This document shows, piece by piece, positions 1 through 7,893 of a stretch of DNA of 64,000 nucleotides. The notes below the pieces were generated by a model. That model saw only the letters and a program-made list of their open reading frames with translations. It was not told the DNA's origin and did not search any database. The stretch covers positions 1 to 64,000 of the forward strand of contig JANYDK010000004.1 in the NCBI GenBank assembly GCA_025363655.1. Reading direction: 5' to 3'. The position numbers and the translations under genes are program-made. The stretch is from Deltaproteobacteria bacterium. Its GTDB lineage: Bacteria; Myxococcota_A; Polyangia; Polyangiales; JADJMO01. Numbering within the stretch: the stretch's first letter is position 1; the number at the start of each line of letters is the position of its first letter.

Positions 1-195
1 GTCGTCCTTGTCGTCGTCGTCCTTGCCCTTCTTCTTCTTGCCCTTGTCGTCGTCGTCCTTGTCCTTCTTGTCTTTCTTCTTCTTGCCCTTGTCGTCATCC
101 GACGCGGCGTCGTCGGTCTTCTTCGGGCAAGCGGGGAGGGCGCAGGCGAGCGCGAGCACGGTGAGGAGCGGGAAAGCGTTGCGGCGGAGGAGCAT
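1..195 (-). CDS. Lys/Asp-rich lipoprotein, 3' end missing
   Basis: The gene leaves the window at its left edge, so 65 N-terminal codons are visible. Residues 1-22 form a signal peptide (basic RR, hydrophobic core) ending in lipobox L-P-A-C with Cys-23, so the product should be a lipid-anchored envelope protein. After a short DDAASDD stretch the chain consists almost entirely of Lys, Asp and Gly in repeating blocks such as KDDDDKGKKKK; the DNA repeats imperfectly with about a 36-bp period. Such a polyampholyte tail is unlikely to fold and could bind metal, nucleic acid or cell wall. No known family is recognised and the function is unknown. Confidence 0.75.
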   Translation of the reverse strand, partial: MLLRRNAFPLLTVLALACALPACPKKTDDAASDDDKGKKKKDKKDKDDDDKGKKKKGKDDDDKDD

Positions 196-318
196 GGGTG
201 AGGACCTTTGCGAAAGAAGTTGCGCGCTCCTTGCCATACTTTTTTGCGGGGAGGCAGGGTGGCGAGGCGCGGGGGTCGGGACGGGGGAGTGGGACGTTTT
301 GTTCAATCGGCGGGCATC

Positions 319-333
319 TCGTGAAGATCACGA
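319..333. promoter_or_regulatory. 15-bp palindrome upstream of the Lys/Asp-rich lipoprotein
   Basis: Perfect 6-bp arms TCGTGA and TCACGA are separated by AGA. The element lies 124 bp upstream of the lipoprotein start and 29 bp beyond the stop of the upstream peptidase gene, both on the minus strand. It could be an operator for the lipoprotein gene or a chance palindrome. No regulator is assigned. Confidence 0.25.
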
Positions 334-361
334 TGATTAAGCGCCCATGCGGCAAACTGGC

Positions 362-1813
362 TCACTTCGAGTAGAGGGCGGCGAGGTCCGCTCGCAGTTG
401 GGTTCGCGAGGGCGTGTGGAGGTACATCATGTGCCCGGCGTCGTAGTAGGTCTCACGGATGTTGGCGCGAAGGTGCGGCTCGTGGCCGAGGTGGCGCGCG
501 GCGTGCTCGCTGGCGAAGAAGGGCGTCGCGAGATCGTAGAGGCCGTTGGCGAAGAGCACCTCGAGGTGCGGGTTCTGGAGCATCGCGCCGCGGAGATCGC
601 CGACGACGTTGGGGTAGCCGAAGGGCCGGCCTTTCGGGAGATCCCATTTCCAGGCTTCGTTGACCTTGAGGCTGAGGATCTCGTACGAGCGATCGTCTTC
701 CCAACCGAGGTCGCGGCGGACGTAGTCGTTCATGAGTGCGGCGTACGGGCCGTAGGGCGCGGAGAAGCTCGGATCGGTCTGCGCGTCGGAGCTCTGCGCG
801 TCGGCGTCGTGACCGACGAAGCGTGCGTCGAGGCGGCCGATGGTGAGGCCGCGCGCGCGAAGGAGCTCTTTGCAGAAGCGCGAGCTCTCGACGCGCAACC
901 CGCTCTTTTCCAGCCACTCTGGTGAGAGACCGGTGACGCGATGGAGCTCTTTGGCGAGCGTCTTTCGCTTCGCATCGGGGAGCGACGCGCCGCGCGTGAG
1001 GGCCGGAAGATATTCGGCGATCGTCAGCTCGCGGACCTCGGCGAGGAACGCGGACAGATCGGTGGGCGCCTCGGGGAGCGCGCGATGATAGGCCGCAATC
1101 GCGGCGTAGCTCGGGAGATAGAGCGCGTAGGGGAGATCGTTGGCGGGGAAGAAATCGAGCGTCGAAAAATCGAGCGCGGGCGAGACGAGGATGACGCCGC
1201 TGAGCATCATCCCCGCGTTCTGCAGCACCGGCGCGAGGGCCGCCGCGCGCGTGCCTCCGTAGCTCTCGCCGAGGACGAATTTGGGCGAATTCCAGCGAAG
1301 ATTTCGCGTCGTCCAGAGACGAATGAAGTCGGCTACCGAGGCGAGGTCGCCCTGGACGCCCTGATACTCTTCCGCCTTTCCTCCACCGAGCGCGCGTGAA
1401 TAACCGGTGCCCACCGGATCGATGAAGACGAGATCGCTGACGTCGAGGATCGACGCGTCGTTGTCCTCGAGGAGGTACGGCGGCGGAGGCGGATGATTCG
1501 GATCGGGGAACGCCGCGCGGCGCGGGCCGAGCATGCCGAGGTGGAGCCACACCGACGAGCTCCCCGGCCCGCCGTTGAAGCAGAAGGTCACCGGCCGCGA
1601 CGCATCGCCGTTCTCGAGGACGTAGGCGACCGAGAAGACGCTGGCCCGAGGCTCGTCGTCGTCACCACCACGGAGATGACTGGTGCTCGCCGTCACCACG
1701 TAGCGGAGCGATTTTCCGGCGACCTGAACCTCGTGTGTCCGGACCGAGGTCTTCTCTTCGGGGATTGGCTTCTTGTCCTTCTTCTTCGCAGATTCTTTGG
1801 CGTCGTCGTCCAT
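362..1813 (-). CDS. Serine carboxypeptidase-like protein (peptidase S10 family)
   Basis: The 483-residue product has the hallmarks of the S10 serine carboxypeptidase family: the oxyanion segment FNGGPGSSS (about 79-87), the nucleophile motif GESYGG (182-187, Ser-184), Asp-427 in GLYDLATP and His-461 in AGHMMYLH. These give the Ser-Asp-His order typical of the fold, which releases C-terminal residues from peptides. The N-terminus is hydrophilic (Lys/Asp/Glu-rich) with no signal peptide, unlike eukaryotic lysosomal relatives; bacterial cytoplasmic members do exist. It lies 48 bp downstream of a TetR gene on the same strand, so the pair is probably one autoregulated transcript. The substrate is unknown. 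Confidence 0.9.
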   Translation of the reverse strand: MDDDAKESAKKKDKKPIPEEKTSVRTHEVQVAGKSLRYVVTASTSHLRGGDDDEPRASVFSVAYVLENGDASRPVTFCFNGGPGSSSVWLHLGMLGPRRAAFPDPNHPPPPPYLLEDNDASILDVSDLVFIDPVGTGYSRALGGGKAEEYQGVQGDLASVADFIRLWTTRNLRWNSPKFVLGESYGGTRAAALAPVLQNAGMMLSGVILVSPALDFSTLDFFPANDLPYALYLPSYAAIAAYHRALPEAPTDLSAFLAEVRELTIAEYLPALTRGASLPDAKRKTLAKELHRVTGLSPEWLEKSGLRVESSRFCKELLRARGLTIGRLDARFVGHDADAQSSDAQTDPSFSAPYGPYAALMNDYVRRDLGWEDDRSYEILSLKVNEAWKWDLPKGRPFGYPNVVGDLRGAMLQNPHLEVLFANGLYDLATPFFASEHAARHLGHEPHLRANIRETYYDAGHMMYLHTPSRTQLRADLAALYSK

Positions 1814-1861
1814 GGGAGCAGCAGCCTCGCATGCACGAGCCGAGGTCGACAGCTTCTATTT

Positions 1862-2413
1862 TCAGCGGGGAAATCGCGCCGCCACCAACTCTCCGGCGAA
1901 CGCCTTCTTCGGCGTCATCCTCCGAAAGAGGACACGAAAATAGATGGCCCCGAGCAACATGTCGACGTCGAGCTCGGCGCGCGCATCGTCGCCCGAGAGC
2001 GGGCGGACCGCGGCGAGGAGGAGCGCCCTCCGTTCGCGTTCGACGTGGGCGAGCGCCACGGCGAGCTCGGGCTCTTCGTCGGCGGCGCCGATGAGGGTGG
2101 CGACGACCCGGGCGAGGGGGGAGCTCGCGAACATGGCGAGGGTGTTGCGGAGAACGACGCGCACGTCGCGGCGGGCATCGCCCGATTCGGGGACGCGCGG
2201 ATTGGCGGTGGCGAGCGCGTGACGGATGGCAGCAGCGACGAGGGCAGGTTTTCCGCGGTAGCGACGATAAATGGTCGGCTTGCTCGAGCCAGCGCGGGCG
2301 ACGATCTCGTCGAGGCTCGCCTCGTGGTAGCCGCGCTTGGCGACGACGGTGAGGGTGGCAGTGAGAAGGCTGACGGTGGCTGCGTCGTCGCGCGGACGAC
2401 CGACGACGCGCAT
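1862..2413 (-). CDS. TetR/AcrR family transcriptional regulator
   Basis: The 183-residue protein has an N-terminal TetR helix-turn-helix (about residues 10-58; ASLDEIVARAGSSKPTIYRRY is the helix 2-3 region, with the Tyr-Arg-Tyr signature) followed by an all-helical ligand domain. Its start codon lies inside an almost perfect 26-bp inverted repeat, so it very likely represses itself and the S10 peptidase gene 48 bp downstream. The divergent outer-membrane/sigma-factor operon starting 60 bp away may share the operator. The inducer cannot be read from sequence. Confidence 0.92.
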   Translation of the reverse strand: MRVVGRPRDDAATVSLLTATLTVVAKRGYHEASLDEIVARAGSSKPTIYRRYRGKPALVAAAIRHALATANPRVPESGDARRDVRVVLRNTLAMFASSPLARVVATLIGAADEEPELAVALAHVERERRALLLAAVRPLSGDDARAELDVDMLLGAIYFRVLFRRMTPKKAFAGELVAARFPR

Positions 2414-2437
2414 TTCGATACTATCTAGTGTCGAAAT
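2412..2437. promoter_or_regulatory. TetR operator (26-bp near-perfect inverted repeat)
   Basis: The outer arms ATTTCGA and TCGAAAT and inner arms ACTA and TAGT pair perfectly: 11 of the 12 outer base pairs are complementary, the exception being a T/G pair at the eighth position. The element overlaps the start codon of the adjacent TetR gene (2411-2413) and lies 36 bp before the divergent gene at 2474. Length, symmetry and position are those of a TetR-dimer operator. That this TetR binds it is inference from adjacency. Confidence 0.75.
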
Positions 2438-2473
2438 ACGTCGCGGTCAACGCGTCTGCTACGCTCCCGGTCG

Positions 2474-3484
2474 ATGCGCAGAGCCGGCGGGGCGCTCCTG
2501 GCGATGGCCCTCGCAGCGCCTTGGCTGACGACGTCGTCGCCGACGGTCGCTGCCGGCGAAGAGGTGGTCGTCGAATACGACGCCTACGAGGGTTGTCCGG
2601 GGCGCGCCGAGTTCCTCGCCGCGATCGCCGCACGCGCCCCCGACGTCCACGTGGTGACGGCGAAGGAGGGCGCGCGCACGTTTCGCGTGCGCATCGTGCA
2701 CTTCGGATCCGGCGGGAAAAAGAGCCGCGGCACGGTCGACTCCGTCGATGGAAGCGGCAAGGCGACGAACGTGCGCTCCCTCGTGGGAGAACGCTGCGAA
2801 GACGTGGCGCAGGCTTTGTCGATCGTCGTCGCGCTGGCGATCGCGCCCGGAAGCGCTGGGAAAGAGACCGCCGGCAGCAGCGCGAACGCGAACCCAAGCA
2901 CGACGAGCGCTCCTTCCTCGACGTCGATCGTCCCCGACATCGATCCACCGAAGGTGGCGCCGTCGACCGAAGGCGAAGGCTGGCACCTCGCAGCATCGGT
3001 CGGTGATCGTTTGCGGCTCTTCGCCACGCCCCATCCTGCCAATGGCATCGAGGTCGCGATCGAGCTCGCGCCGCCGGGCGAACGAGCGCGGCTTCGACTC
3101 GGCTATGGCGACGCGATCGATCCGGCGTTCGGCGGCGGAGGAGATGCGCACTTTCATTTCTCGGTCGGGCGCCTCGACGCCTGCGTTCCCGTGACCGTCG
3201 GCAGTTGGCTCGCGGGCTGCGCGGGCGTCGAAGCGGGGAGGTTGCGCGGCGAGGGCGTCGAAATCGCACACCCGAGCGTCGCCAACGCGACCTGGCTTGC
3301 CCTCGATCTCGGCGCCGCGTTGCGCGTCCCCTTCGGCAGCGTCGTCGGCCTCGACCTCGAAGGCGGCGCCGCGATTCCGCTGCTTCACCCCCGCTTCGTC
3401 TTCGACACGCCCCACGCGGTCATCCACGAGACCCCAAAATTCACGGCGTTTTTCGCAATTTCTCTGCGCGTGCGCTTTTTGTGA
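2474..3484 (+). CDS. Exported outer-membrane-like protein, first gene of an ECF sigma operon
   Basis: The 336-residue product begins with a Sec signal peptide (RR, hydrophobic core, cleavage probable near ...TVAAG, about residue 27). The N-terminal half (30-130) is a compact Cys-containing domain (YEGCPG, ERCED). A Ser/Thr/Pro linker (about 135-165) leads to a C-terminal half with alternating polar/apolar strands ending in RVRFL, resembling a small beta-barrel. It is followed after 50 bp by an ECF sigma factor gene, so it may supply the signal or be a target of that sigma factor. No named family is recognised; the envelope location is inferred from the signal peptide and the C-terminal pattern. 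Confidence 0.82.
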   Translation: MRRAGGALLAMALAAPWLTTSSPTVAAGEEVVVEYDAYEGCPGRAEFLAAIAARAPDVHVVTAKEGARTFRVRIVHFGSGGKKSRGTVDSVDGSGKATNVRSLVGERCEDVAQALSIVVALAIAPGSAGKETAGSSANANPSTTSAPSSTSIVPDIDPPKVAPSTEGEGWHLAASVGDRLRLFATPHPANGIEVAIELAPPGERARLRLGYGDAIDPAFGGGGDAHFHFSVGRLDACVPVTVGSWLAGCAGVEAGRLRGEGVEIAHPSVANATWLALDLGAALRVPFGSVVGLDLEGGAAIPLLHPRFVFDTPHAVIHETPKFTAFFAISLRVRFL

Positions 3485-3534
3485 TCGATCGGCCTGCGCC
3501 CGGGGATTTTCCCGACGAGGCACGAGAGCGCACC

Positions 3535-4134
3535 ATGTCCCCGTCGATGAGCCTACGTCTCCCCGCCCCTCCGGCCGATGGTGCGGCCGTGCGCGAGACG
3601 TCACGCGGACGAGACGTGCGCCTTCGCGCCGTCGTCGATGCGAACTTCGATTTCATCGGCCGATCGCTGCGCAACTTGGGCGTGGTCGATGCCGACGTCG
3701 ACGATGCGTTGCAACAAGTCTTCCTCGTCGTCGCGCGTCGGCTCGACGAGGTGAAAGAGGGCGCCGAGCGGGCGTTTCTCTTCCAGGTGGCGATTCGCAT
3801 CGCTTCCCGGATGCGACGTGGGCGCGCGCGTCGTCGCGAGATCGGCGAAGAGGTGCTCGTCGATCACGCCGATGCCAGCGCTGGTCCAGAGGCCATCGCC
3901 GATCGACGTCGCGCGCATGCGCTCCTCGACGAGCTGCTCGAGGAGCTCGAGCTCGAGCTGCGCACGGTGTTCGTGCTTTACGAAATCGAAGAGCTGTCGA
4001 CCGCGAAGATCGCGGCGCTGATCGACGTACCGATCGGCACGGTGGCGTCACGACTGCGGCGCGCCCGCGAGGCCTTCGCCGCCAAGGCCGAACGCCTCCG
4101 ACTCTCGCGTGCACGGAAAGAGGGGGGACGATGA
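3535..4134 (+). CDS. ECF-type RNA polymerase sigma factor
   Basis: The 199-residue protein has sigma region 2 (about 28-95; DADVDDALQQVFLVVARRL is the polymerase-binding/-10 helix) and region 4 (about 135-185; ELSTAKIAALIDVPIGTVASRL is the -35-reading HTH). No regions 1 or 3 are present, as in ECF factors. The ATG at 3535 is chosen because it begins the conserved length; the frame is open further upstream but there overlaps the preceding gene. The stop overlaps the start of the next gene (ATGA at 4131), indicating translational coupling with the membrane TPR protein, which may act as its anti-sigma partner (inference). Confidence 0.92.
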   Translation: MSPSMSLRLPAPPADGAAVRETSRGRDVRLRAVVDANFDFIGRSLRNLGVVDADVDDALQQVFLVVARRLDEVKEGAERAFLFQVAIRIASRMRRGRARRREIGEEVLVDHADASAGPEAIADRRRAHALLDELLEELELELRTVFVLYEIEELSTAKIAALIDVPIGTVASRLRRAREAFAAKAERLRLSRARKEGGR

Positions 4135-4907
4135 GCGAGTCGATCGAGTCGATCGAGAATGATCCGCCGCGCCTGCGCGACGATCCGACGCTGTCACCGG
4201 CGATCGGCTCGGCGATCGCGGCGGGGCGCGGCTACGTCCCGAGCGCGGGAGCACGCGCACGCACGTTGGCAGCGATGGGTGTCGGTGCAGCCGTCGCCAC
4301 CGCCACCAGCGCGACCAGCGCCACCGCGACCTTCGCCTCTCCAGGTGCCGCGAAGGTGCTGCTCGGCTGGAAGGCGTGGGTCGTGACGTTCGGCGTGGTC
4401 GCGATCGGTGGCGGCAGCTACGTCGCGCTGCGCTCGCAATCTTCGCAATCTTCGCAATCGAGACCTTCGATTGTGGCATCGGCCGCGCCCACGAACCCGA
4501 CCGCAGGCGGCGGTGCCGGGCCAGCGACGCCTGCCAGCACGACGCCCGAGGCGGCTCCGTCGGAAGAAATCCCTGCCATCGTCGGCAGCGCGAACCCCGC
4601 GAAAGCACCGGTCGCGAAGGTCAAAGGCGCGTCGAGCACCGACACCCTGGCCGCCGAGATCGCCGCCATCGACGCCGCACGGAACGCGCTCCGTTCCGGC
4701 GACGCCAAGGGCGCGCTCACGCTCCTCGACGCCTATGGCCGTGACTTTCCCAAGGGCTCGTTCGGGCTCGAAGCGCAGGTGCTCCGCATCGAGGCGCTCG
4801 CTGCCGCCGGTCAACGCGAGAAAGCGCGCGTGCTCGCCGAGCGCTTCCTCGCGACGCACCCCAACAGCGTCCTCGCGCCGCGCGTCCGCGCCGTGCTCGG
4901 GCCCTGA
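4131..4907 (+). CDS. Membrane-anchored TPR-type protein coupled to the sigma factor
   Basis: The 258-residue protein has a hydrophilic N-terminus (1-75), one transmembrane segment (about 76-100; WKAWVVTFGVVAIGGG core), a low-complexity Ser/Gln then Ala/Pro/Thr linker (the SQS run is encoded by three 9-bp repeats near 4436-4460), and a C-terminal pair of TPR-like helices (about 175-255) resembling the tol-pal/BamD-type outer lipoprotein repeat (GDFP..., AERFLATHP). The start overlaps the sigma-factor stop by 4 bp. The topology, a short cytoplasmic domain plus a periplasmic domain, fits an anti-sigma factor, but no zinc-binding ZAS motif is present, so that role is only inferred. Confidence 0.85.
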   Translation: MSESIESIENDPPRLRDDPTLSPAIGSAIAAGRGYVPSAGARARTLAAMGVGAAVATATSATSATATFASPGAAKVLLGWKAWVVTFGVVAIGGGSYVALRSQSSQSSQSRPSIVASAAPTNPTAGGGAGPATPASTTPEAAPSEEIPAIVGSANPAKAPVAKVKGASSTDTLAAEIAAIDAARNALRSGDAKGALTLLDAYGRDFPKGSFGLEAQVLRIEALAAAGQREKARVLAERFLATHPNSVLAPRVRAVLGP

Positions 4908-4915
4908 AGAGCCTC

Positions 4916-6298
4916 ATGCTCGATCGCGTCTCGTCCATCTGCGTCTTCGTCTCGACCGTGCTCTCGTGCGCGTGCGTCGGATGCGGGACGAGCGTGTACT
5001 CGCTCGGCAACGGCGAGCCGGCAGAGGGTGGCGACGCTTCCAACGACGTGGCCGCCGATTCAATGGTCATCGACGGCAACAGCGCGACGTTGGAAGAGTT
5101 CTGCAAGGGCAAGGGCAGCGTCGTCGATCTCGGCGGAGGTTGCGGAGGCAGCACGGTGGCGACGTCGTTTCGCTACGCGGTGTGCGCCTGCGATGGCTAC
5201 GTCTCCAGCCACGTCCTCACGACCGACTCCTTCGACAGCACGAAGGGCCCGTACGATCCGGCGAAAGCCGAACCAGGTGGCAGCGTCGGCGCCAACGGCA
5301 AGGTCGATTCGTCGGCAGCGATGTCGATCGGCGGCGCGCTCTGGGCGGGCCACGTCGAAGGGATGACGACCAACGACACCGTCGACGTGAAGGACGAGCT
5401 CCACGCCGCCGGCCTCGTCGTCAGCAGCGGTGATCTGACGATCGGAAAAGACACTTTTGCGGCCGGAGGCCTCAGCGAGAACCAAGCACTGACCATCGGC
5501 GGCAAGCTCTTTCTCCCCAGCGGCGCGCCGCTCACGGTCTCCGGCACCAAGACCATCGTCGGGGGCGAGGTGCGCACGCCGGTGGCGGTACCGCCACCTT
5601 GCGACTGCGACGCGAAAGATCAAATCGACGTCCCGGCTGCGGTCATCGCGCATCGCACGATCAACGAGAACGCGGCGATCGGGCTCGCCGACGACGCCTT
5701 CGCCAACGTCGTCGCCGGCCGGACGATGACGCTTCCGTGCGGGCGATATCACCTCTCGAGCGTCGGCGGCACCGGCGCGCTCACGCTGCACGTCACCGGG
5801 CGCATCGCGATCTACGTGGAGAAAGATTTCGCCGCCAATGGCCTCGTCACCATCGACGTCAGCGGCGCCGGCGAGGTCGATCTCTTCGTCGCCGGCAACG
5901 TCGTCACCAGCGCCGGCTTCCACCTCGGGAGCAAGGCGACGCCCGCCAAGGTGCGCCTCTGGGTCGGCGGCAACGGGACGATCGATCTCGGCAAGGACGC
6001 GCTCATCGCCGGCAACGTCTACGCGCCAAAGGCCGAATTCGTCTTGGCGGCGAACACCGAGATCTTCGGCTCCGTCTTCGTCCGCCGCCTCTCGTCGGGC
6101 GGCGATCTGACGGTGCATTACGACACTTCGATCCTCGACAAGGGAGGTGACTGTCCCCCGCCCACGGGATGCGGCTCGTGCCGCGACTGCGACAATCAAG
6201 CGTGCATCGCCGGGAAATGCGGCAGTTGCACGGACAGCAGCCAGTGCTGTGCACCGCTCAAATGCCAATCGGGCAGGTGTGTGGCGATCATTCGCTAA
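4916..6298 (+). CDS. Large lipoprotein with repetitive beta-rich domain and Cys-rich tail
   Basis: The 460-residue product has a signal peptide with a candidate lipobox Cys-23 (CVGC). Residues about 45-150 contain paired Cys residues; about 150-410 form a repetitive beta-rich domain of short units such as LTVSGTKTIVGGEVRT, resembling the DUF7305/bactofilin-like repeats found in myxobacterial surface proteins. The last 45 residues hold about a dozen Cys (GCGSCRDCD, SQCCAPLKC), a small disulphide-knot module also seen in eukaryotic defensin- or Dickkopf-like folds. It starts 8 bp after the TPR gene and closes the sigma-factor operon. A surface structural or adhesive role is inferred. Confidence 0.82.
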   Translation: MLDRVSSICVFVSTVLSCACVGCGTSVYSLGNGEPAEGGDASNDVAADSMVIDGNSATLEEFCKGKGSVVDLGGGCGGSTVATSFRYAVCACDGYVSSHVLTTDSFDSTKGPYDPAKAEPGGSVGANGKVDSSAAMSIGGALWAGHVEGMTTNDTVDVKDELHAAGLVVSSGDLTIGKDTFAAGGLSENQALTIGGKLFLPSGAPLTVSGTKTIVGGEVRTPVAVPPPCDCDAKDQIDVPAAVIAHRTINENAAIGLADDAFANVVAGRTMTLPCGRYHLSSVGGTGALTLHVTGRIAIYVEKDFAANGLVTIDVSGAGEVDLFVAGNVVTSAGFHLGSKATPAKVRLWVGGNGTIDLGKDALIAGNVYAPKAEFVLAANTEIFGSVFVRRLSSGGDLTVHYDTSILDKGGDCPPPTGCGSCRDCDNQACIAGKCGSCTDSSQCCAPLKCQSGRCVAIIR

Positions 6299-6329
6299 TC
6301 GTCAGTCGAATCGTTCGATAGGAGAAATC

Positions 6330-7691
6330 ATGCGCGCGTATGCCAATCAGTGGAAAGTGGCATTGGGAATCTCGACGTGCCTGCTCGCGGCTTGCGGCAG
6401 CGACGCCGGGGGCGGAGACGATCCCGGTGACGGAGGCGTCGTCCTCCACGACAGCCTCGATCCGTCGTTCGACGGCAACTCACCGCCTGCCGACTCGGCA
6501 AGCGGAGCCGACGCCAAACCAGGCACCGACGCGACTCCGAGCACCGACTCCGCTCCTCCCGGCAGCGACTCCTCGCCAGGAACCGACTCCGCGCCCGGCG
6601 TCGACACCGGCACGCCGCCTCCGACGGACGCTGGACCGCCGGCAAAATCAGGCTATTTGCGCACCGACGGGGCGAAGATCGTCGACGCCAGCGGGAGCAC
6701 GGTGCGCCTCACCGGTCTCTCGTGGTTCGGCATGGAGACGAGCAACTACGCGCCGCACGGGCTCTGGTCGCGCTCGCTCGGCTCGATGCTCGATCAAGTG
6801 AAGAGCCTCGGCTACAACACACTTCGCATTCCCTATTCGAATGCCATCTTCGACTCCGCCAACGTGCCCAATGGCATCGACTTGGGAAAGAATCCCGATT
6901 TGGCGAAGCTCTCGGCGCTGCAGATCTTGGACAAAATCGTCGCCGGCGCGAAGGCGCGCGGCCTGAAAATCATCCTCGATCGCCATCGCCCCGACGCCTC
7001 GGCGCAATCCGAGCTCTGGTACACGAGCTCGTGCAGTGAAGCGAAGTGGATCGACGATTGGAAGACGCTCGCCAAGCGCTACGCCGGGGATCCGACGGTG
7101 ATCGGCGCCGACCTCCACAACGAACCGCACGGCCCCGCGACCTGGGGCGACGGCAGCACCACCACCGACTGGCGTCTCGCCGCCGAGCGCGGTGGCAACG
7201 CGATCCTCGGCGTCGAGCCCGATTGGCTGATCTTCGTCGAAGGCATCGAGAAGGTGGGCAGTGACGGGTACTGGTGGGGCGGCAACTTGAAGAACGCCGG
7301 CGCGAGCCCGGTGCGCCTCTCGGTTGCGCATCGGCTCGTCTATTCGATTCACGATTATCCCTCTTCGGTCTCCGCGCAGAGCTGGTTCTCCGACGCCAAG
7401 TATCCGGCGAACCTCGCCGACGTGTGGGACGCGCATTGGGGATATCTCGTGCGCACCGGCGTCGCTCCGGTGTGGATCGGCGAGTTCGGCACGAAGTACG
7501 CGACCGACAGCGACAAGAAGTGGCTCGGCGCGCTCGTCGACTACGAGGTGAAGAACGGCCTCAGCTTCGCCTTCTGGAGCCTCAACCCCAACTCCGGCGA
7601 CACCGGCGGAATCTTGCTCGACGACTGGACGTCGGTCGCCACCGACAAGCAGGCCGCGGTGGCGAAAGGTCTGGCGCCGATGCTCCCGTGA
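6330..7691 (+). CDS. Glycoside hydrolase family 5 (endoglucanase-like) lipoprotein
   Basis: The 453-residue protein starts at ATG 6330 behind the site GGAG (6321-6324). The signal peptide ends at lipobox Cys-22 (LAAC). Residues 25-105 are an Asp/Ser/Thr/Pro/Gly linker; 107-450 are a GH5 TIM barrel. Visible hallmarks are the acid/base Glu-265 in DLHNEPH, the nucleophile Glu-385 in WIGEFGT, His-341 in SIHDYP, and LRIPYS on the second strand. GH5 enzymes cleave beta-1,4-glucans or related beta-glycans with retention; the exact substrate cannot be read. The linker would hold the enzyme away from the outer surface. A strong hairpin follows the gene. Confidence 0.93.
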   Translation: MRAYANQWKVALGISTCLLAACGSDAGGGDDPGDGGVVLHDSLDPSFDGNSPPADSASGADAKPGTDATPSTDSAPPGSDSSPGTDSAPGVDTGTPPPTDAGPPAKSGYLRTDGAKIVDASGSTVRLTGLSWFGMETSNYAPHGLWSRSLGSMLDQVKSLGYNTLRIPYSNAIFDSANVPNGIDLGKNPDLAKLSALQILDKIVAGAKARGLKIILDRHRPDASAQSELWYTSSCSEAKWIDDWKTLAKRYAGDPTVIGADLHNEPHGPATWGDGSTTTDWRLAAERGGNAILGVEPDWLIFVEGIEKVGSDGYWWGGNLKNAGASPVRLSVAHRLVYSIHDYPSSVSAQSWFSDAKYPANLADVWDAHWGYLVRTGVAPVWIGEFGTKYATDSDKKWLGALVDYEVKNGLSFAFWSLNPNSGDTGGILLDDWTSVATDKQAAVAKGLAPMLP

Positions 7692-7724
7692 GCTCGATTG
7701 GGCACAGAAAAGTGCACCCGCGGA

Positions 7725-7757
7725 CGCGATGGCCCCGCTCACCGAGGGGCCATCGCG
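7725..7757. terminator. Strong hairpin downstream of the GH5 gene
   Basis: A perfect 12-bp stem (CGCGATGGCCCC at 7725-7736 with GGGGCCATCGCG at 7746-7757) encloses a 9-nt loop, 34 bp after the GH5 stop. No U-run follows, as is common in GC-rich genomes, so intrinsic termination is probable but not certain. It separates the GH5 transcript from ilvE. Confidence 0.6.
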
Positions 7758-7799
7758 AGCGCACCAACCACGCGGATTCATGGTGTTTGGTCGAAAGTA

Positions 7800-7823
7800 T
7801 TACGATACCCATCAGTATCGTAA
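7800..7823. promoter_or_regulatory. Perfect palindrome in the ilvE upstream region
   Basis: Nine-bp perfect arms TTACGATAC (7800-7808) and GTATCGTAA (7815-7823) flank a 6-bp spacer, in an AT-richer patch 70 bp upstream of the ilvE start. Size and symmetry suggest a binding site for a dimeric repressor (TetR- or GntR-like). No regulator gene is adjacent, so the factor would act from elsewhere. Confidence 0.5.
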
Positions 7824-7873
7824 CTTGAGGCGTCAACGAATCGTCGGCTTCGCGGCATTGACCTCTGGTCGTA

Positions 7874-7893
7874 GTTCTCTAAATCGAGAGAAC
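7874..7893 (+). promoter_or_regulatory. Hairpin covering the ilvE ribosome-binding site
   Basis: GTTCTCT (7874-7880) pairs perfectly with AGAGAAC (7887-7893) across the loop AAATCG. The 3' arm contains the purine-rich stretch GAGAGAA that should serve as Shine-Dalgarno sequence and ends immediately before the ATG at 7894. Folding in the mRNA would hide the ribosome site; in DNA it could equally be a repressor operator. Confidence 0.5.

Noticed and set aside
1-110. CRISPR-like repeats at the left end
   Set aside because: The repetition is codon-level Lys/Asp low complexity in a lipoprotein gene, without spacer-like unique sequence.
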